Positions 34,734 through 44,189 of a stretch of 64,000 nucleotides of DNA are shown here, one piece after another (within the stretch, counting starts at the first letter, position 1; the number at the start of each line of letters is the position of its first letter). Source of the stretch: Linum tenue (lineage: Eukaryota > Streptophyta > Magnoliopsida > Malpighiales > Linaceae); the NCBI GenBank assembly GCA_946122785.1, contig CAMGYJ010000005.1:33532002-33596001 (forward strand), given 5' to 3'. The translations under genes and the position numbers were made by a program. The notes under the pieces were generated by a model. The model was not told where the DNA came from, searched no databases, and saw nothing but the letters and a program-made list of their open reading frames with translations.

Positions 34734-35159
34734 CTGGTATGATTTGGGTTTTGCTAGTTTTAATAAACTAAGCTTGCAGGGACACAGTTTCATTAAACCA
34801 AATTAAATCCTTGGTAGAATAAAAAATTTGTGGCCTCTACTGTTCATCACTGGCTCTAATCCACGAGAGACATCGGCCTCTTTGACTATGCTTGAAGGTT
34901 GTTGGTTTACCACCTTGATATTTGCTTTTTAAGATTACGAATTTTTATGTTCATTTAAATAAAAATGATTTAATTGAATAAATGTTTTATGATTGATTTA
35001 AATATTTTTCCAACAGCCAGCCCCATTGAGGCTAGTGCTACCAATGTAGAAATATATAATACGATTGAGACTAGCTGGCTAATTAATATGTAAATGGTGG
35101 ATTGCTTCTGCGAATTCTCACTTCCATAGGAATTAATGATGAAAGGAATGGAAATGGAA

Positions 35160-35235
35160 CACTTATATATTTGGAGTCATTTCAGAAAACAGCATAAACC
35201 GGCCGCCCTAAAATTCTCCATATATTCTACAGTGC
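35160..35235 (+). promoter_or_regulatory. Orphan Gnk2-type promoter without a gene
   Basis: CAGAAAACAGCATAAACC, then GGCCGCC (35201-35207), then TCTCCATATAT matches the proximal promoters at 35770-35812 and 43620-43662. No Gnk2-like ORF follows; the next start codon of the family is 35877, which has its own copy. It is probably the remnant of a lost paralogue or a local promoter duplication. Confidence 0.6.
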
Positions 35236-35787
35236 ACTCGCAAAACGAGTGCAAACTATTTACCCAATTATAAAACTAGTTTTGAGACATCAAATTCTCA
35301 ATTTTAATTGAAATACAGTATTAGTATAATATAATAATATAACATAGATATTGAGACATATCAATATAACAGGTCAACAAGGGGGAACGAATAGGTACAG
35401 GACGAAAATAATACTCACATATCTCTCTCCATATTACTACGAATTTTGTATATTACTCGCAAATCAGATCATGCATGCACCCAACAAGACGGGTTCAAAT
35501 TGTCATCATTTAAAGCTAGGACATCTGTCCATTGATATATTGTGTTTGAATACATGTTCACAAAAAGGAATAATTCTTTCCTGACCGGCAAAATCCAACT
35601 TTAACCGAAAATAAAAATACACCGTAATTAACTCACTGCACCGTCACCGATATGGTGTTAGTTACGTGAAAACTTGAAACTACATTTTTAATAATACAAC
35701 AACAACAGGTTGCTTCCGTGAACCGTCACTTGTTGCATAGTCTCGCCGTCGGACATCTTTGGAGGAGTTAGAAAAACAGCATACACT

Positions 35788-35812
35788 AGCCGCCTGAAAC
35801 TCTCCATATAAT
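35788..35812 (+). promoter_or_regulatory. GCC-box and TATA of Gnk2-like gene 2
   Basis: A perfect GCC-box AGCCGCC (35788-35794) lies 11 bp before ATATAAT (35806-35812), and the ATG is 65 bp further on. In plants AGCCGCC is the binding site of ethylene-response factors on defence genes. Confidence 0.6.
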
Positions 35813-35876
35813 CCACATCTCAACTTAATTTCACCAATCTATTCTAACCATACCAGAAAGAAAAAAAAAAAAGATT

Positions 35877-36323
35877 ATGAATTCATTATTGGCAATTATC
35901 GCTCTGTATCTTGTGCTGGGAAGCAGCATCGTTCGTTTCACCGAAGGCACGGCCACCTGCAGCGGAGGGAAGTTGAAGTCCGGCGACCCTCTGGCGGCGG
36001 CGAGGGACAAGCTCTTCGGTTACCTGATCGCCAAGACTTTCGACGCGCCCTACAAGCAGTACTGCACTTGGTACCCTGCCGCCACCAAAACCGGCGGCAC
36101 CAAGTACGTGTACGGCCTCGCCAACTGCGCCTCGGCGTCCAAGAGCTGCGGCGGGAGCTACTGTTCCACCACCGCCGCTCAGTGCTCCACGTGTCTGACC
36201 ACCGCTCGGAACCGCCTCGTCAAGGAGTGCGGGAAGAGAGTCGCCGGCTACGCTGTGGTTCTTGACGGCGGGAAACAGCAGCTGTGTAGCATGCAATTTA
36301 CGGATGCACACCTTTGCTCTTAA
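35877..36323 (+). CDS. Secreted Gnk2-like (DUF26-type) cysteine-rich protein 2
   Basis: This single-exon gene encodes 148 residues. The signal peptide is about 1-24 (LLAIIALYLVLGSSI core), with cleavage before TATC likely. The mature protein has ten cysteines (28, 63, 84, 91, 96, 103, 106, 118, 137, 147). YGLANCASASKSC and CSTCLTTARNRLVKEC correspond to the central Gnk2/DUF26 cysteine motif, with an extra SCGGSYC segment that adds a likely disulfide. It is closest to the gene at 43749 (both have CSGGKLKSGDPLA). The expected location is the apoplast; a defence role is inferred from the family. No transmembrane or kinase part is present, so it is not a receptor kinase ectodomain. Confidence 0.85.
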   Translation: MNSLLAIIALYLVLGSSIVRFTEGTATCSGGKLKSGDPLAAARDKLFGYLIAKTFDAPYKQYCTWYPAATKTGGTKYVYGLANCASASKSCGGSYCSTTAAQCSTCLTTARNRLVKECGKRVAGYAVVLDGGKQQLCSMQFTDAHLCS

Positions 36324-36640
36324 CTAATTAACCCTCCTGTTGTACGCTGCGGCTCCTTTTGGGGGGAAAACATGTTTCAGTCGGTTGGGTTTCTTCTTTG
36401 GGAATGAAAGTTAAAGGGGTGCTATAAGCGTAACAACCTTAAGCGAATCGTACATCGACAAACAAAGTAAGGAAGAGATTCGTGATTTATGAGTAAGAGA
36501 TTGGTCTTAATTGACAAGACGCGTTTTGGGGTGAGAATGAAAGAGTTCTTGTTTATTAGCAATTTAAGGTGCCTTGGCTAGCTTAAGATCCAAGAACCTT
36601 TCCTTTCGACATCTCAAGAAATTATTATTACATTTAGAAA
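36324..36640. other. 3' flank of Gnk2-like gene 2, no gene seen
   Basis: Contains the 3' UTR and then sequence without recognised features. Confidence 0.5.
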
Positions 36641-36880
36641 CATAAAAATGTTTTGGTACCTAAATTTTTTCATTATGACATTTTAGTACCTAAACTTTTT
36701 CCATTTTACATATTGATCATTGGTTGAGGATGTCATTTGGATTCATGGATAATCTATCAATCCACTTGATCCAAACCATGAATCCACCAATCCATTGGAT
36801 CCAATCCATTTAATCATGGATTCAACAATCCAATCCACCAATCCATTGATACAATCCATTTGCCACCTCTACTTGGAATC
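36640..36880. repeat. Dispersed repeat with GGATTCATGGAT motifs, copy 1
   Basis: Shares with 55300-55500 the ordered blocks TTTTGGTACCTAAA, GACATTTTAGTACC, GTCATTTGGATTCATGGAT, many ATCCAATCCA steps and the end TTGCCACCTCTA. The shared end read inward is TAGAGGTGGCAA, a hAT-like terminus. No coding. Confidence 0.6.
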
Positions 36881-37119
36881 CATTATTGGTTGCACACTTG
36901 CACTACTCCAAGATCCACACACTCCCCATCACATGCCATCCAGATGGACAAATCAGAACAACCAAATGGCCTTCAATGTGAGAAATGAAGATGGCACAAT
37001 CTAAATTTGATTGCTTGAAGCCAAGTCCAAGTACTGCTACAATCAGTTTAATATGTAACTATATGCTTGTCCGCATATCTTTCCTTTACATTATGGCCCT
37101 TCACATGTAAGCTGAAAGT

Positions 37120-37850
37120 TTAGTATTGGCTATTGAGATATATCGAGTATCGTATCGAATATGTCAACTATTGATTTTTTGGGATTGGAATTGGGATTGA
37201 GATTGAATTCAGGTGTTAATTGGTAATAGGAATTACAAAATTGGGATCGGTCTATACCGAAATACCAATCAATACCAAAATATAGACTACTATGTATTTT
37301 ATCCCTCTCAACTAGACTCCCTCACTCACTAGTACCAGACTCTCAACCACTAATAATGTCACTTAATTATACATAACTCATTCCCTCGTTATTTGACAAT
37401 CCATACCAATGTCATTTTGTTACTTATAGTATGTTTATGTGTTGTTTAGCAGTCTCCTGTTTTAGTTTGTTGCTTTAGTTTGTTAATGTGCTTCTTATGC
37501 ACCACATTTTTCTAGTGTGTTGTTAATATATTTGAGATTTTTTTTTTCATTTGTTTTGCACGAGTGTTAGCACCATATAGTTTTTTTGTTTTTATATATT
37601 TTCATAATGGTTTGTGGAGAAGATTAATTTGTGTATTTGTCTATTTGATTTATGATTTTGAAGAGAATTAATTTGGTATTCTGTATACATCGATGCCGAA
37701 TAAAATTTTAGAGATTGAGATACCGAATTCTTTTTGGGAATTAGATTGAGAATTGAGATTGAATTTATTATACTAATTGGTATTCGAGATTTCGATATTT
37801 GATATTGATATATCGATACCGTACCGATTTACAAGGATTTTTCTAGGTTT
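37120..37850. mobile_element. Possible non-autonomous element with GATATCGA-rich ends
   Basis: The left part has ATTGAGATATATCGAGTATCG and the right part GATATTGATATATCGATACCG, which read as rough inverted partners about 700 bp apart. Both sides also carry GGGATTGAGATTGAATT-like phrases. AT-rich and non-coding. No TSD found. Confidence 0.35.
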
Positions 37851-37939
37851 ATGGAAATAATTAACGACGTTCCTTGCATTACCTTCTTTAACTTTTATTC
37901 CAGAAAACAGAAACCAACCCACCCGCGGCTGAAACAGTA

Positions 37940-38095
37940 GCTACCACAACTTAGCAAATTTCACATAAAAAAAAAAAAAAAAAACACGAAATCAAATCAC
38001 TGGCAACTTGTATGGTACACTGCAACTGTTGGTCGTCTACAATCTCAACAAAACCGCCCTCTCTGTCGCCGCATTTCAATAAATGAGCTCGAGGG
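37940..38095 (-). pseudogene. 3' fragment of a Gnk2-like gene
   Basis: On the minus strand, KCGDREGGFVEIVDDQQLQC is identical to the C-terminal region of the gene at 39324-39788. Downstream flank is shared too (the TAGCAAATT.TTTCACAT and AACACGAAATCA blocks). The copy stops abruptly at about 38093 and has a changed C-terminus (TIQVASDL). An A-run of about 20 lies in its 3' flank. It is a partial tandem duplicate in the same orientation as its source. Confidence 0.8.
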
Positions 38096-38489
38096 AACTT
38101 TAGCATACACTCTGGCCTATAATATTCATAAATCAATCCAAGTTGATGACTGAAGATCAAAATAATTAAATAGTATATATGTTCAAAGCCTAACACTAAA
38201 AGCCTTAATCCTTAACTGCATACATTATAATCACCAATCAATTCATTTGGTGCAAAAAGTGAGGGCAGAATGGCAATATGAAAAATAGTATATAGGGTAT
38301 TTGAGTAACTAAATCATCATTTTGTGAGCATATCCAATTCCTATTTCAATACTAAAGATAGGATATTTGTGGATCCCATATCTCAATACTAAAGATAGGA
38401 TATTATAGATTAAGTACCTCTGTAGTTCATCAAGCAAACACCGATTCACCCTAAATTCGTAATGAATTGGAATTAAGACCTAAATTCAT

Positions 38490-38690
38490 CACTCAAAGCA
38501 ATCGATCCCTTGGTGCAACATCCCTATTCTGAATCGACGCCACTGCTAACATCATTTCACTTAAAATCAGCTTAGCAACGACAGAGGAAATGTCACTATA
38601 ATTATTTCCTAGCTCATGTGTGTATCCCTTAGCCACCAACCTATCTTTATATTCGTCGACAAAACCACCCTTACATTTCAAAAAATCGCC
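38490..38690 (-). pseudogene. Ty1/Copia reverse transcriptase fragment
   Basis: The minus strand reads KCKGGFVDEYKDRLVAKGYT followed by SDISSVVAKLILSEMMLAVA. This is the start of the Copia RT domain (consensus type YKARLVAKGF...FSPVAK). It is about 60 codons, with no flanking integrase or LTR. Confidence 0.75.
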
Positions 38691-39120
38691 AATTTTTTAA
38701 GGTTAATTTCGATGCAGCAGTTTGCAACTCAAGGTGCCCATCAGGTCTCGTTGTCCGCGGCTCAGATGGGCATGTGGTGGTGGCTGCCGATCTGCGTCAC
38801 CAAGAAGTAGTTAGCCCTTATATGGCAGAACTCCTAGCAGCGAGAGATGTTATCTACTTAATCGCTTCAAGATCCTTGTCCCACGTGTTGGTGGAAGGTG
38901 ATTTCGAGTTGGTCGTCAACCAAATCAGACTTGGCATTTTAGAAGATTCCATTGGAGGTCCGGTGCTCCAGGAGTACTGTCGTCAGATTCTAGACTCCTT
39001 GTCAGTTTGTATAGAGTTTAGGGCGGATCCTAAGACCACAACAGTTCTGCCCATAGAGTAGCGCGTAAAGCATTGCTGTTGTCTTTCCGAGAGCTAGAGT
39101 CTTTTGATTTTCTTGGAATG
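38690..39120 (+). pseudogene. LINE RNase H-like domain fragment
   Basis: In frame, VNFDAAVCNSRCPSGLVVRG is followed (after a shift) by ELLAARDVIYLIASRSLSHV and LVEGDFELVVNQI, matching the plant LINE/RVT_3 RNase H-like domain, with the expected Asp and Glu in the first two blocks. It ends in decayed sequence. It lies back to back with the Copia fragment, so this junction joins scraps of two classes. Confidence 0.65.
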
Positions 39121-39323
39121 CCTCATTAGAGGTTCGTTTGTTAGGGGTTCCTGGATAGTTTTATTTTGACAAAATACACTTGTAGTATAACCATAACTTT
39201 ATAACTATCGAAAAACACAACATATACCAAATTTATTACAGAAAACAGACTTCCAAACCGAAGGATCCAACACACAACATAGCAAATTATTTCACATGAT
39301 CAAAAAACACGAAAATCATCAAA

Positions 39324-39788
39324 TCACTGGCAAAGCGTCGTATCCAACACAAACTGCATGGTACACTGCAACTGTTGGTCGTCCACAATCTCAACAAAAC
39401 CGCCCTCTCTGTCTCCGCATTTCAACATGAGATGATACCGAGCTGTTTTCAGGCAGTGGTTGCAATCCTCGTACACCGTGGAACAGTAATTGGGGCCGCA
39501 CCTCTTCGACGTGGCACAGTTGGCCATGCCGTACATGGTGCTCGTCGTGCCGGCGGCGGGGTAATGCGTGCAGTACTGTTCGTAGGAGTTCCAGAATGTG
39601 TAGCTTATCAGGTCGGTGAACAATTGGTCCCTCGCCGTCGACAGAGCGTCGCCGGAGCTCAACTGTCCTCCGCTGCACGTGACCGTGGCTGCAGTGAACG
39701 GGCAGCAGCAAAAGATGGTGATGCATCCCAGTACAAGACCAATGATGACCACGGGAGAAGCAGCAGCATTAATGGCGGCCTTCTTCAT
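39324..39788 (-). CDS. Secreted Gnk2-like (DUF26-type) cysteine-rich protein 3
   Basis: This is the only minus-strand member: one exon, 154 residues. A long hydrophobic N-terminus (VVIIGLVLGCITIFCCC) forms the signal peptide, which unusually contains a run of cysteines. The mature part starts near TVTCSGGQLSSGDAL. It keeps the MANCATSKRCGPNYC and CNHCLKTARYHLMLKC motif with the same extra cysteine pair as genes 2 and 4, and ends LQCTMQFVLDTTLCQ. A secreted defence-type protein is inferred from the family. A 3' fragment of this gene lies 1.2 kb away at 37940-38095. Confidence 0.85.
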   Translation of the reverse strand: MKKAAINAAASPVVIIGLVLGCITIFCCCPFTAATVTCSGGQLSSGDALSTARDQLFTDLISYTFWNSYEQYCTHYPAAGTTSTMYGMANCATSKRCGPNYCSTVYEDCNHCLKTARYHLMLKCGDREGGFVEIVDDQQLQCTMQFVLDTTLCQ

Positions 39789-39842
39789 AATATTAATTGT
39801 GTTTGTAAGTATGGTTTGATGTAAATTGAGATGTGGATTTGG

Positions 39843-39867
39843 TTTATAAGGAGAAACTGGGGCGGCT
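39843..39867 (-). promoter_or_regulatory. GCC-box and TATA of Gnk2-like gene 3
   Basis: On the minus strand a perfect AGCCGCC (39867-39861) precedes TTATAAA (39849-39843), then about 55 bp of leader to the ATG at 39788. The arrangement is the same as for gene 2, though the strand is opposite. Confidence 0.6.
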
Positions 39868-40174
39868 TTTGGGACTACTCCAAAGAGAGTATGTCTAATT
39901 AATGCAATACGTACGTGTTCCGTCGCTTTTTACTATGGAAGTGTCGATTATTCCCGGAAGCAACCGGCCGGCCGGTCAAGTTTTTTTTCATCCTTACGGT
40001 CGCAATCGCATATTCAATACCCTAATTAATTGACCGAATAAAAAAATCTGGAGACCTCTGAAAACCAAATATAAGAATAAGACTCACTCCTAATTATCGA
40101 TGAGATGAGGAACTAATTAATGTATGTAACAAATTTGTTAAACTCAAATTTGTTACTCAGGTTGTGATCGGTTC

Positions 40175-41011
40175 GGCTTAAGATAGGGTGAGTAATCTTA
40201 GGGTGAGTAACAATGAGTAATCAAATCTGGACCCTTCTTTTAATTGACTGCAGATCTAAGGGTGGAAAATTAAAGAAATTTATTTTCCCTAGTTTTTTTA
40301 ATTGAATCATATCTTCTTCATTCTAACTCAGATTTCATTTTTTTTTTGCACAGATGGAACGAGTTCGTTGTGCTCTACAAAATGATATCCATTTTCAATA
40401 TTTTTTGAGAAAAAAAATTGCATCCCTCTCGTTACCAACTTCATACCATATGGTATCTCCTTCGTTGTTTAGTCATTTTCGGAAATTTTTGCACAAAAGG
40501 AACGGTTTAATCATGATCTATTGGATTTCAAAATTTTCTGGGGAAAAAAATTTCAAACCTCTCGTTACCAACTCCATACCATACTATACCACCCTGGTAT
40601 AAGGTGGTATTTTTCATATCATATGGTATGCTGTTATTTAATACCATATGGCATTGACTGGTTAAATAACAACATATGGTATTTTGACTGATATTTTTCA
40701 TACCATATGGTATGTTGTTATTTAATACCAGTCAATACCAATGGTATTGAATGGTAATAACTGGCAAATTTTTTTTGCTTCAAAAAATATCAAAGTGGAT
40801 ATCATTTTGAAGAGCACAATCAAACAGATCTAACTGTGCAAAAAAAAAATTAAATTCCGAGTTAAAACGAGTGAGAAATCGTCCGTTAAAGATTAAGGGA
40901 AAGAAAATTAATGATTTTTCCAGGAGAGAGAAGGAGGCGCTGATGTGACAGATTCTTATTGGGTTATGCATGGAGTTACTCACCACAAGGTTACTTACCG
41001 GATCTGCTCCC
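40175..41011. mobile_element. MULE-like element of the TACCATATGGTA family, copy 1
   Basis: The 837-bp element lies between perfect 9-bp repeats GATCGGTTC (40166-40174 and 41012-41020). The left end is GGCTTAAGATAGGGTGAGTA; the right end read inward is GGGAGCAGATCCGGTAAGTA. It contains palindromic ATACCATATGGTAT motifs (40440-40745) and a shared inner block (GATCTAACTGTGCAAAAAAA...CGAGTGAGAAATCGTCCG) also found at 49740-49960. No transposase. The 9-bp TSD points to Mutator-like mobilisation. Confidence 0.82.
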
Positions 41012-41206
41012 GATCGGTTCACCCGATTAACTGACAAAATTGGCCAAAATCAAACTGCTGGTTTTGGTAATTTTTTGTTTTTTCTAATGTCCTACCATAT
41101 AAGAAAAACTCAAAATGAAAAATGAAAAATAAAGGGAAGGGAAGTTATTCCTATCCTTTATTTTTTGTGATTTTGTCTTCTCTACTATTTGTATGGTTAA
41201 CTTTAA

Positions 41207-42821
41207 GGCAAAATACACTTGTATAGCCATAACTTTTACGTTTGTGACAAATATAGCCATAATTATTCGAAAACCAAAAATAGCCAATTTCGTCCATCTC
41301 TTTAACGGTGTTACTTAACAATCTGACTGTACTGACGGAATATGCTGAGTTGGCGATTTATGGTCCCCACCAAGCCGATGTGGATTAACAAAAAAAATTA
41401 AAATATAAAAAATCATTATTTATCTCATAATTTAGTTTAAAAACAAAAAAAAAAACAAAAAATTGCAATCTAATATCGTTCTCCCCTCTCCCTTCCTCCT
41501 ATTGTACATCTTCCCAGATCCAAATACTCTTCTTCCTCTTCCACTAATTCCTTCTCCGCCCAACATAAACCAAAAAACCATAAACCATTTTCATCCTCTT
41601 CCGCTAATTCCTTTTCCAGCCACAGAGGAAAGATCCAAAGTTCCTTGTACCCAAACCCATACTCTTTCCTGATTTTCGCCTAGTCTCTGCAGCATCCAAC
41701 AAGGTGTTCTAGCGGAATTCCCAAATCGGGTGAGCTCAGCTCCTCCGTCTACACCCAGCAATGGCGGTCTCTGCTTTCAAATCCACTTCAAGATGAAGAC
41801 CCGCTCGCCCTTCCCCACTTCCTCGTCGCTATCCGATAAGGAGTCCAAGTCCACGCCTCCCCCGCCCCCTGCCCTCCGCCGTTCTAGAAGCGACAACGTC
41901 GTCGTAAGAAACCCCCGACCACCAAAAGCATCGACTACAATAAATGTTGAGGGAGTTTGAATCTCGAATCAGAGCGACGCCTCATCTGGGTCGAGCATGC
42001 TGAGCACGTACGGCGGGGACGAATCAGATTCGTCGGCTGGAGCTCCCGTTCTTCTCGAAACTAGAGGTCGGGTTTGTGTCGACGCGACGACTTGGAGGTC
42101 GATTATGACTAAGCTTTCGTGGTCGCCGGAGTAAAGGTTTGACCGGGCTAAGCACGACTGGATCTACCGATCCTCGACTCTGATGATGCGGACGCGACGA
42201 GGAGCTGGACCGCGACAAGATCTACCGGCGCTCGCGTCGACGACCACTTCTGTTGCGACTAAACGTCGTCGGGATCTGGTTTGGGGAGACGGATTGAAGA
42301 TTGCGTCGGAAGGATGGAGGGATTTTGGGGAAAGGAAGGCTGGGTTTGGATTTGGGATTTTTTGTTATAGTTGGGGGAGGATTCAAGCGAGACAAGTTGG
42401 GAAGACGGGAAAAGGCTATTTGGGAAATCAACGAAGGGTTCTTGATCTGGGTTTTTGGGATCGAGATTTTTTTTTAAGATCTAACGATGGCAGAGGAAGG
42501 TTGAGAGAGAATGCACAGCAAAGGGAAGGGGAAAAGTTAGAAAAAATATTTATTTTTAATTTCAAAATTAATTATTTTTATAACTCAAAGTGACGTGGCA
42601 ATAATATGATGATTGGTCGCTGACAAGGGTGTTGATTTGGCATTCTAATCAGCCTAACGTTAACCTAACCAACGGAGGTTTTAACACCGTTAAAGTTTCT
42701 AACGGATTTGGCTAGATTTGTCACACTACCCTCAGTTTTTTGGGCTATTTTTGGTTTTCGAATAATTATGGTTATATTTGTCACAAACGTAAAAGTTATG
42801 GCTATACAAATGTATTTTGCC
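41207..42821. mobile_element. Pack-MULE-like element with long TIRs and 9-bp TSD
   Basis: The two ends are near-perfect inverted repeats of at least 80 bp, starting GGCAAAATACACTTGTATAG (left) and GGCAAAATACATTTGTATAG (right, inward). The 9-bp repeat TAACTTTAA flanks it exactly (41198-41206 and 42822-42830). Between the ends, about 41460-42590 is GC-rich and gene-like, unlike the AT-rich surroundings. No transposase is present. Long TIRs, 9-bp TSD and gene-like cargo together fit a Pack-MULE. Confidence 0.85.
41705..42175 (+). pseudogene. Captured gene fragments in the Pack-MULE
   Basis: An ATG at 41761 begins MAVSAFKSTSR and stops after 11 codons; shifting frame gives TPPPPPALRRSRSDNVVV, a Ser/Pro/Arg-rich protein-like sequence, up to 41960. 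A second protein-like stretch, SDASSGSSMLSTYGGDESDS, follows in another frame and ends at 42134. These look like pieces of 5' exons from one or two host genes. I do not recognise the donors with certainty. The CT-rich stretch at 41480-41600 may be a captured 5' UTR. Confidence 0.5.
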
Positions 42822-42830
42822 TAACTTTAA

Positions 42831-43470
42831 AATATTGAATTATTCTATAGAATCTGTATATCATATATCAAATTCTCAAATTCTAAACTAATACTAATTA
42901 TCATGTGTATCATGGATCATAAATATAACAAGTCTATCACAGGTTATCCGATAAACTTTTAACCTCTTTCTAATACTGGTAATTGGCGATTATTGTTTGA
43001 CGGGTTTGACAACACTGCTCATATACATTCTTAATGATTTTGGGTTGGGTTTGGAATGGAATAGGTCCAATTTCTTATATTTGGGTTCAAATGATTATAC
43101 CCCACGAAATAAAAATATCGACCATCTCAATTACTGTTTTCAACCGAATTCTCACATTCAATGTCGAAGTTTCCATATTTATGTTTGTTTCGGTACAAAG
43201 AAAAACGAAACCCGTATTAGAATGGAGTATCAATTTTCTATTGATTATTATTATATATGTACTTTTTGACAACCCTATAATATATATGAAATTTAAATCC
43301 AAACTAAAATACTGATCATGTATATATCCCAAAAAATTTATTACCCAAATTTGATTTGAGTCATGATAAATTAAATTCGGACACACTCAAAATTTGTGTT
43401 AGATTATTTTTTCCCCGTTCCGAAGTCCATGATTGTGTTTAGATAGCACTTCTCAAATAGGAACAATTCT
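42831..43470. other. AT-rich spacer upstream of Gnk2-like gene 4
   Basis: ORFs here are AT-driven and unconvincing. From about 43460 the sequence (AACAATTCTTTCCAGACCGGCAAA) matches the conserved distal promoter block of the Gnk2-like genes at 27280 and 35570. Confidence 0.5.
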
Positions 43471-43636
43471 TTCCAGACCGGCAAACTTTTAAATTCCTAA
43501 CAGTTAAAATGTACAATTAATTAAATGCGCCAATGCTCATCAAACTATAGTATTTGTTACGTGAAAAAGTCGAACTAATAATATATAACGATAGACATAC
43601 ATATATGTTTGGAGGAGTTAGAAAACAGCATACAGT

Positions 43637-43662
43637 GGCCGCCTGAAACTCTCCATATTAAT
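43637..43662 (+). promoter_or_regulatory. GCC-type box and TATA-like box of Gnk2-like gene 4
   Basis: GGCCGCC (43637-43643) plus CCTGAAACTCTCCATATTAAT, almost the same as the gene 2 promoter. The GCC-box has G instead of A at its first base, and the TATA is CATATTAAT. Confidence 0.55.
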
Positions 43663-43748
43663 CCAATCCTCAATAATTAAGTTACATCTAACCATATCAG
43701 AAGCCAATTACCGCCATTAATAGTACTTCTTCTTCTTCTTCTTCTTCT

Positions 43749-44189
43749 ATGGCAATTGCTCTGTATTTTCTACTGGGATTTAGCATCATCCATTTCCCTT
43801 CCACTGAAGGCAAGGCCACGTGCAGCGGAGGAAAGTTAAAGTCCGGCGACCCTCTAGCGACGGCGAGGGGCAAAGTTTTTGATACCTTAATGACCAAAAC
43901 TTTCTCTGCGTACTTCAAACAGCGCTGTACTTATGACACCGCCACCGGCACCGGCGCAACTAGCGGCACCGTGTACGTATACGGCGTGGCGAACTGTGTC
44001 GTTTTGTCCTCGAACTGCGGCGAAGATGTGTACTGTTCCGACAGATACCAGCAGTGCGCGACGTGTCTGGGAGAAGCTCGGCGGCGTCTCATGAAGAAAT
44101 GCGGAAAGAGAGTCGGCGGATTTGTTGTGGTTGTCCAGAAACCACTGCAGTGTAGCTTGCAATTTTCGGATCGACGGCTTTGCCCTTAA
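43749..44189 (+). CDS. Secreted Gnk2-like (DUF26-type) cysteine-rich protein 4
   Basis: One exon, 146 residues, from the ATG at 43749 (MAIALYFLLGFSIIHF signal peptide). It is close to gene 2: CSGGKLKSGDPLATARGKVF, the extra cysteine segment NCGEDVYC, CATCLGEARRRLMKKC and CSLQFSDRRLCP. Just upstream a TCT run and GCCATTAAT continue the same open frame and align with the N-terminus of gene 3, but no upstream ATG remains. The start therefore seems to have slipped to an internal Met and the signal peptide is shorter than in gene 3. It should still be secreted. Function is inferred as apoplastic defence. Confidence 0.83.
   Translation: MAIALYFLLGFSIIHFPSTEGKATCSGGKLKSGDPLATARGKVFDTLMTKTFSAYFKQRCTYDTATGTGATSGTVYVYGVANCVVLSSNCGEDVYCSDRYQQCATCLGEARRRLMKKCGKRVGGFVVVVQKPLQCSLQFSDRRLCP

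Noticed and set aside
43034..43386. Overlapping ORFs on both strands in AT-rich DNA
   Set aside because: AT-rich bias and hydrophobic, low-complexity translations; no conserved features.
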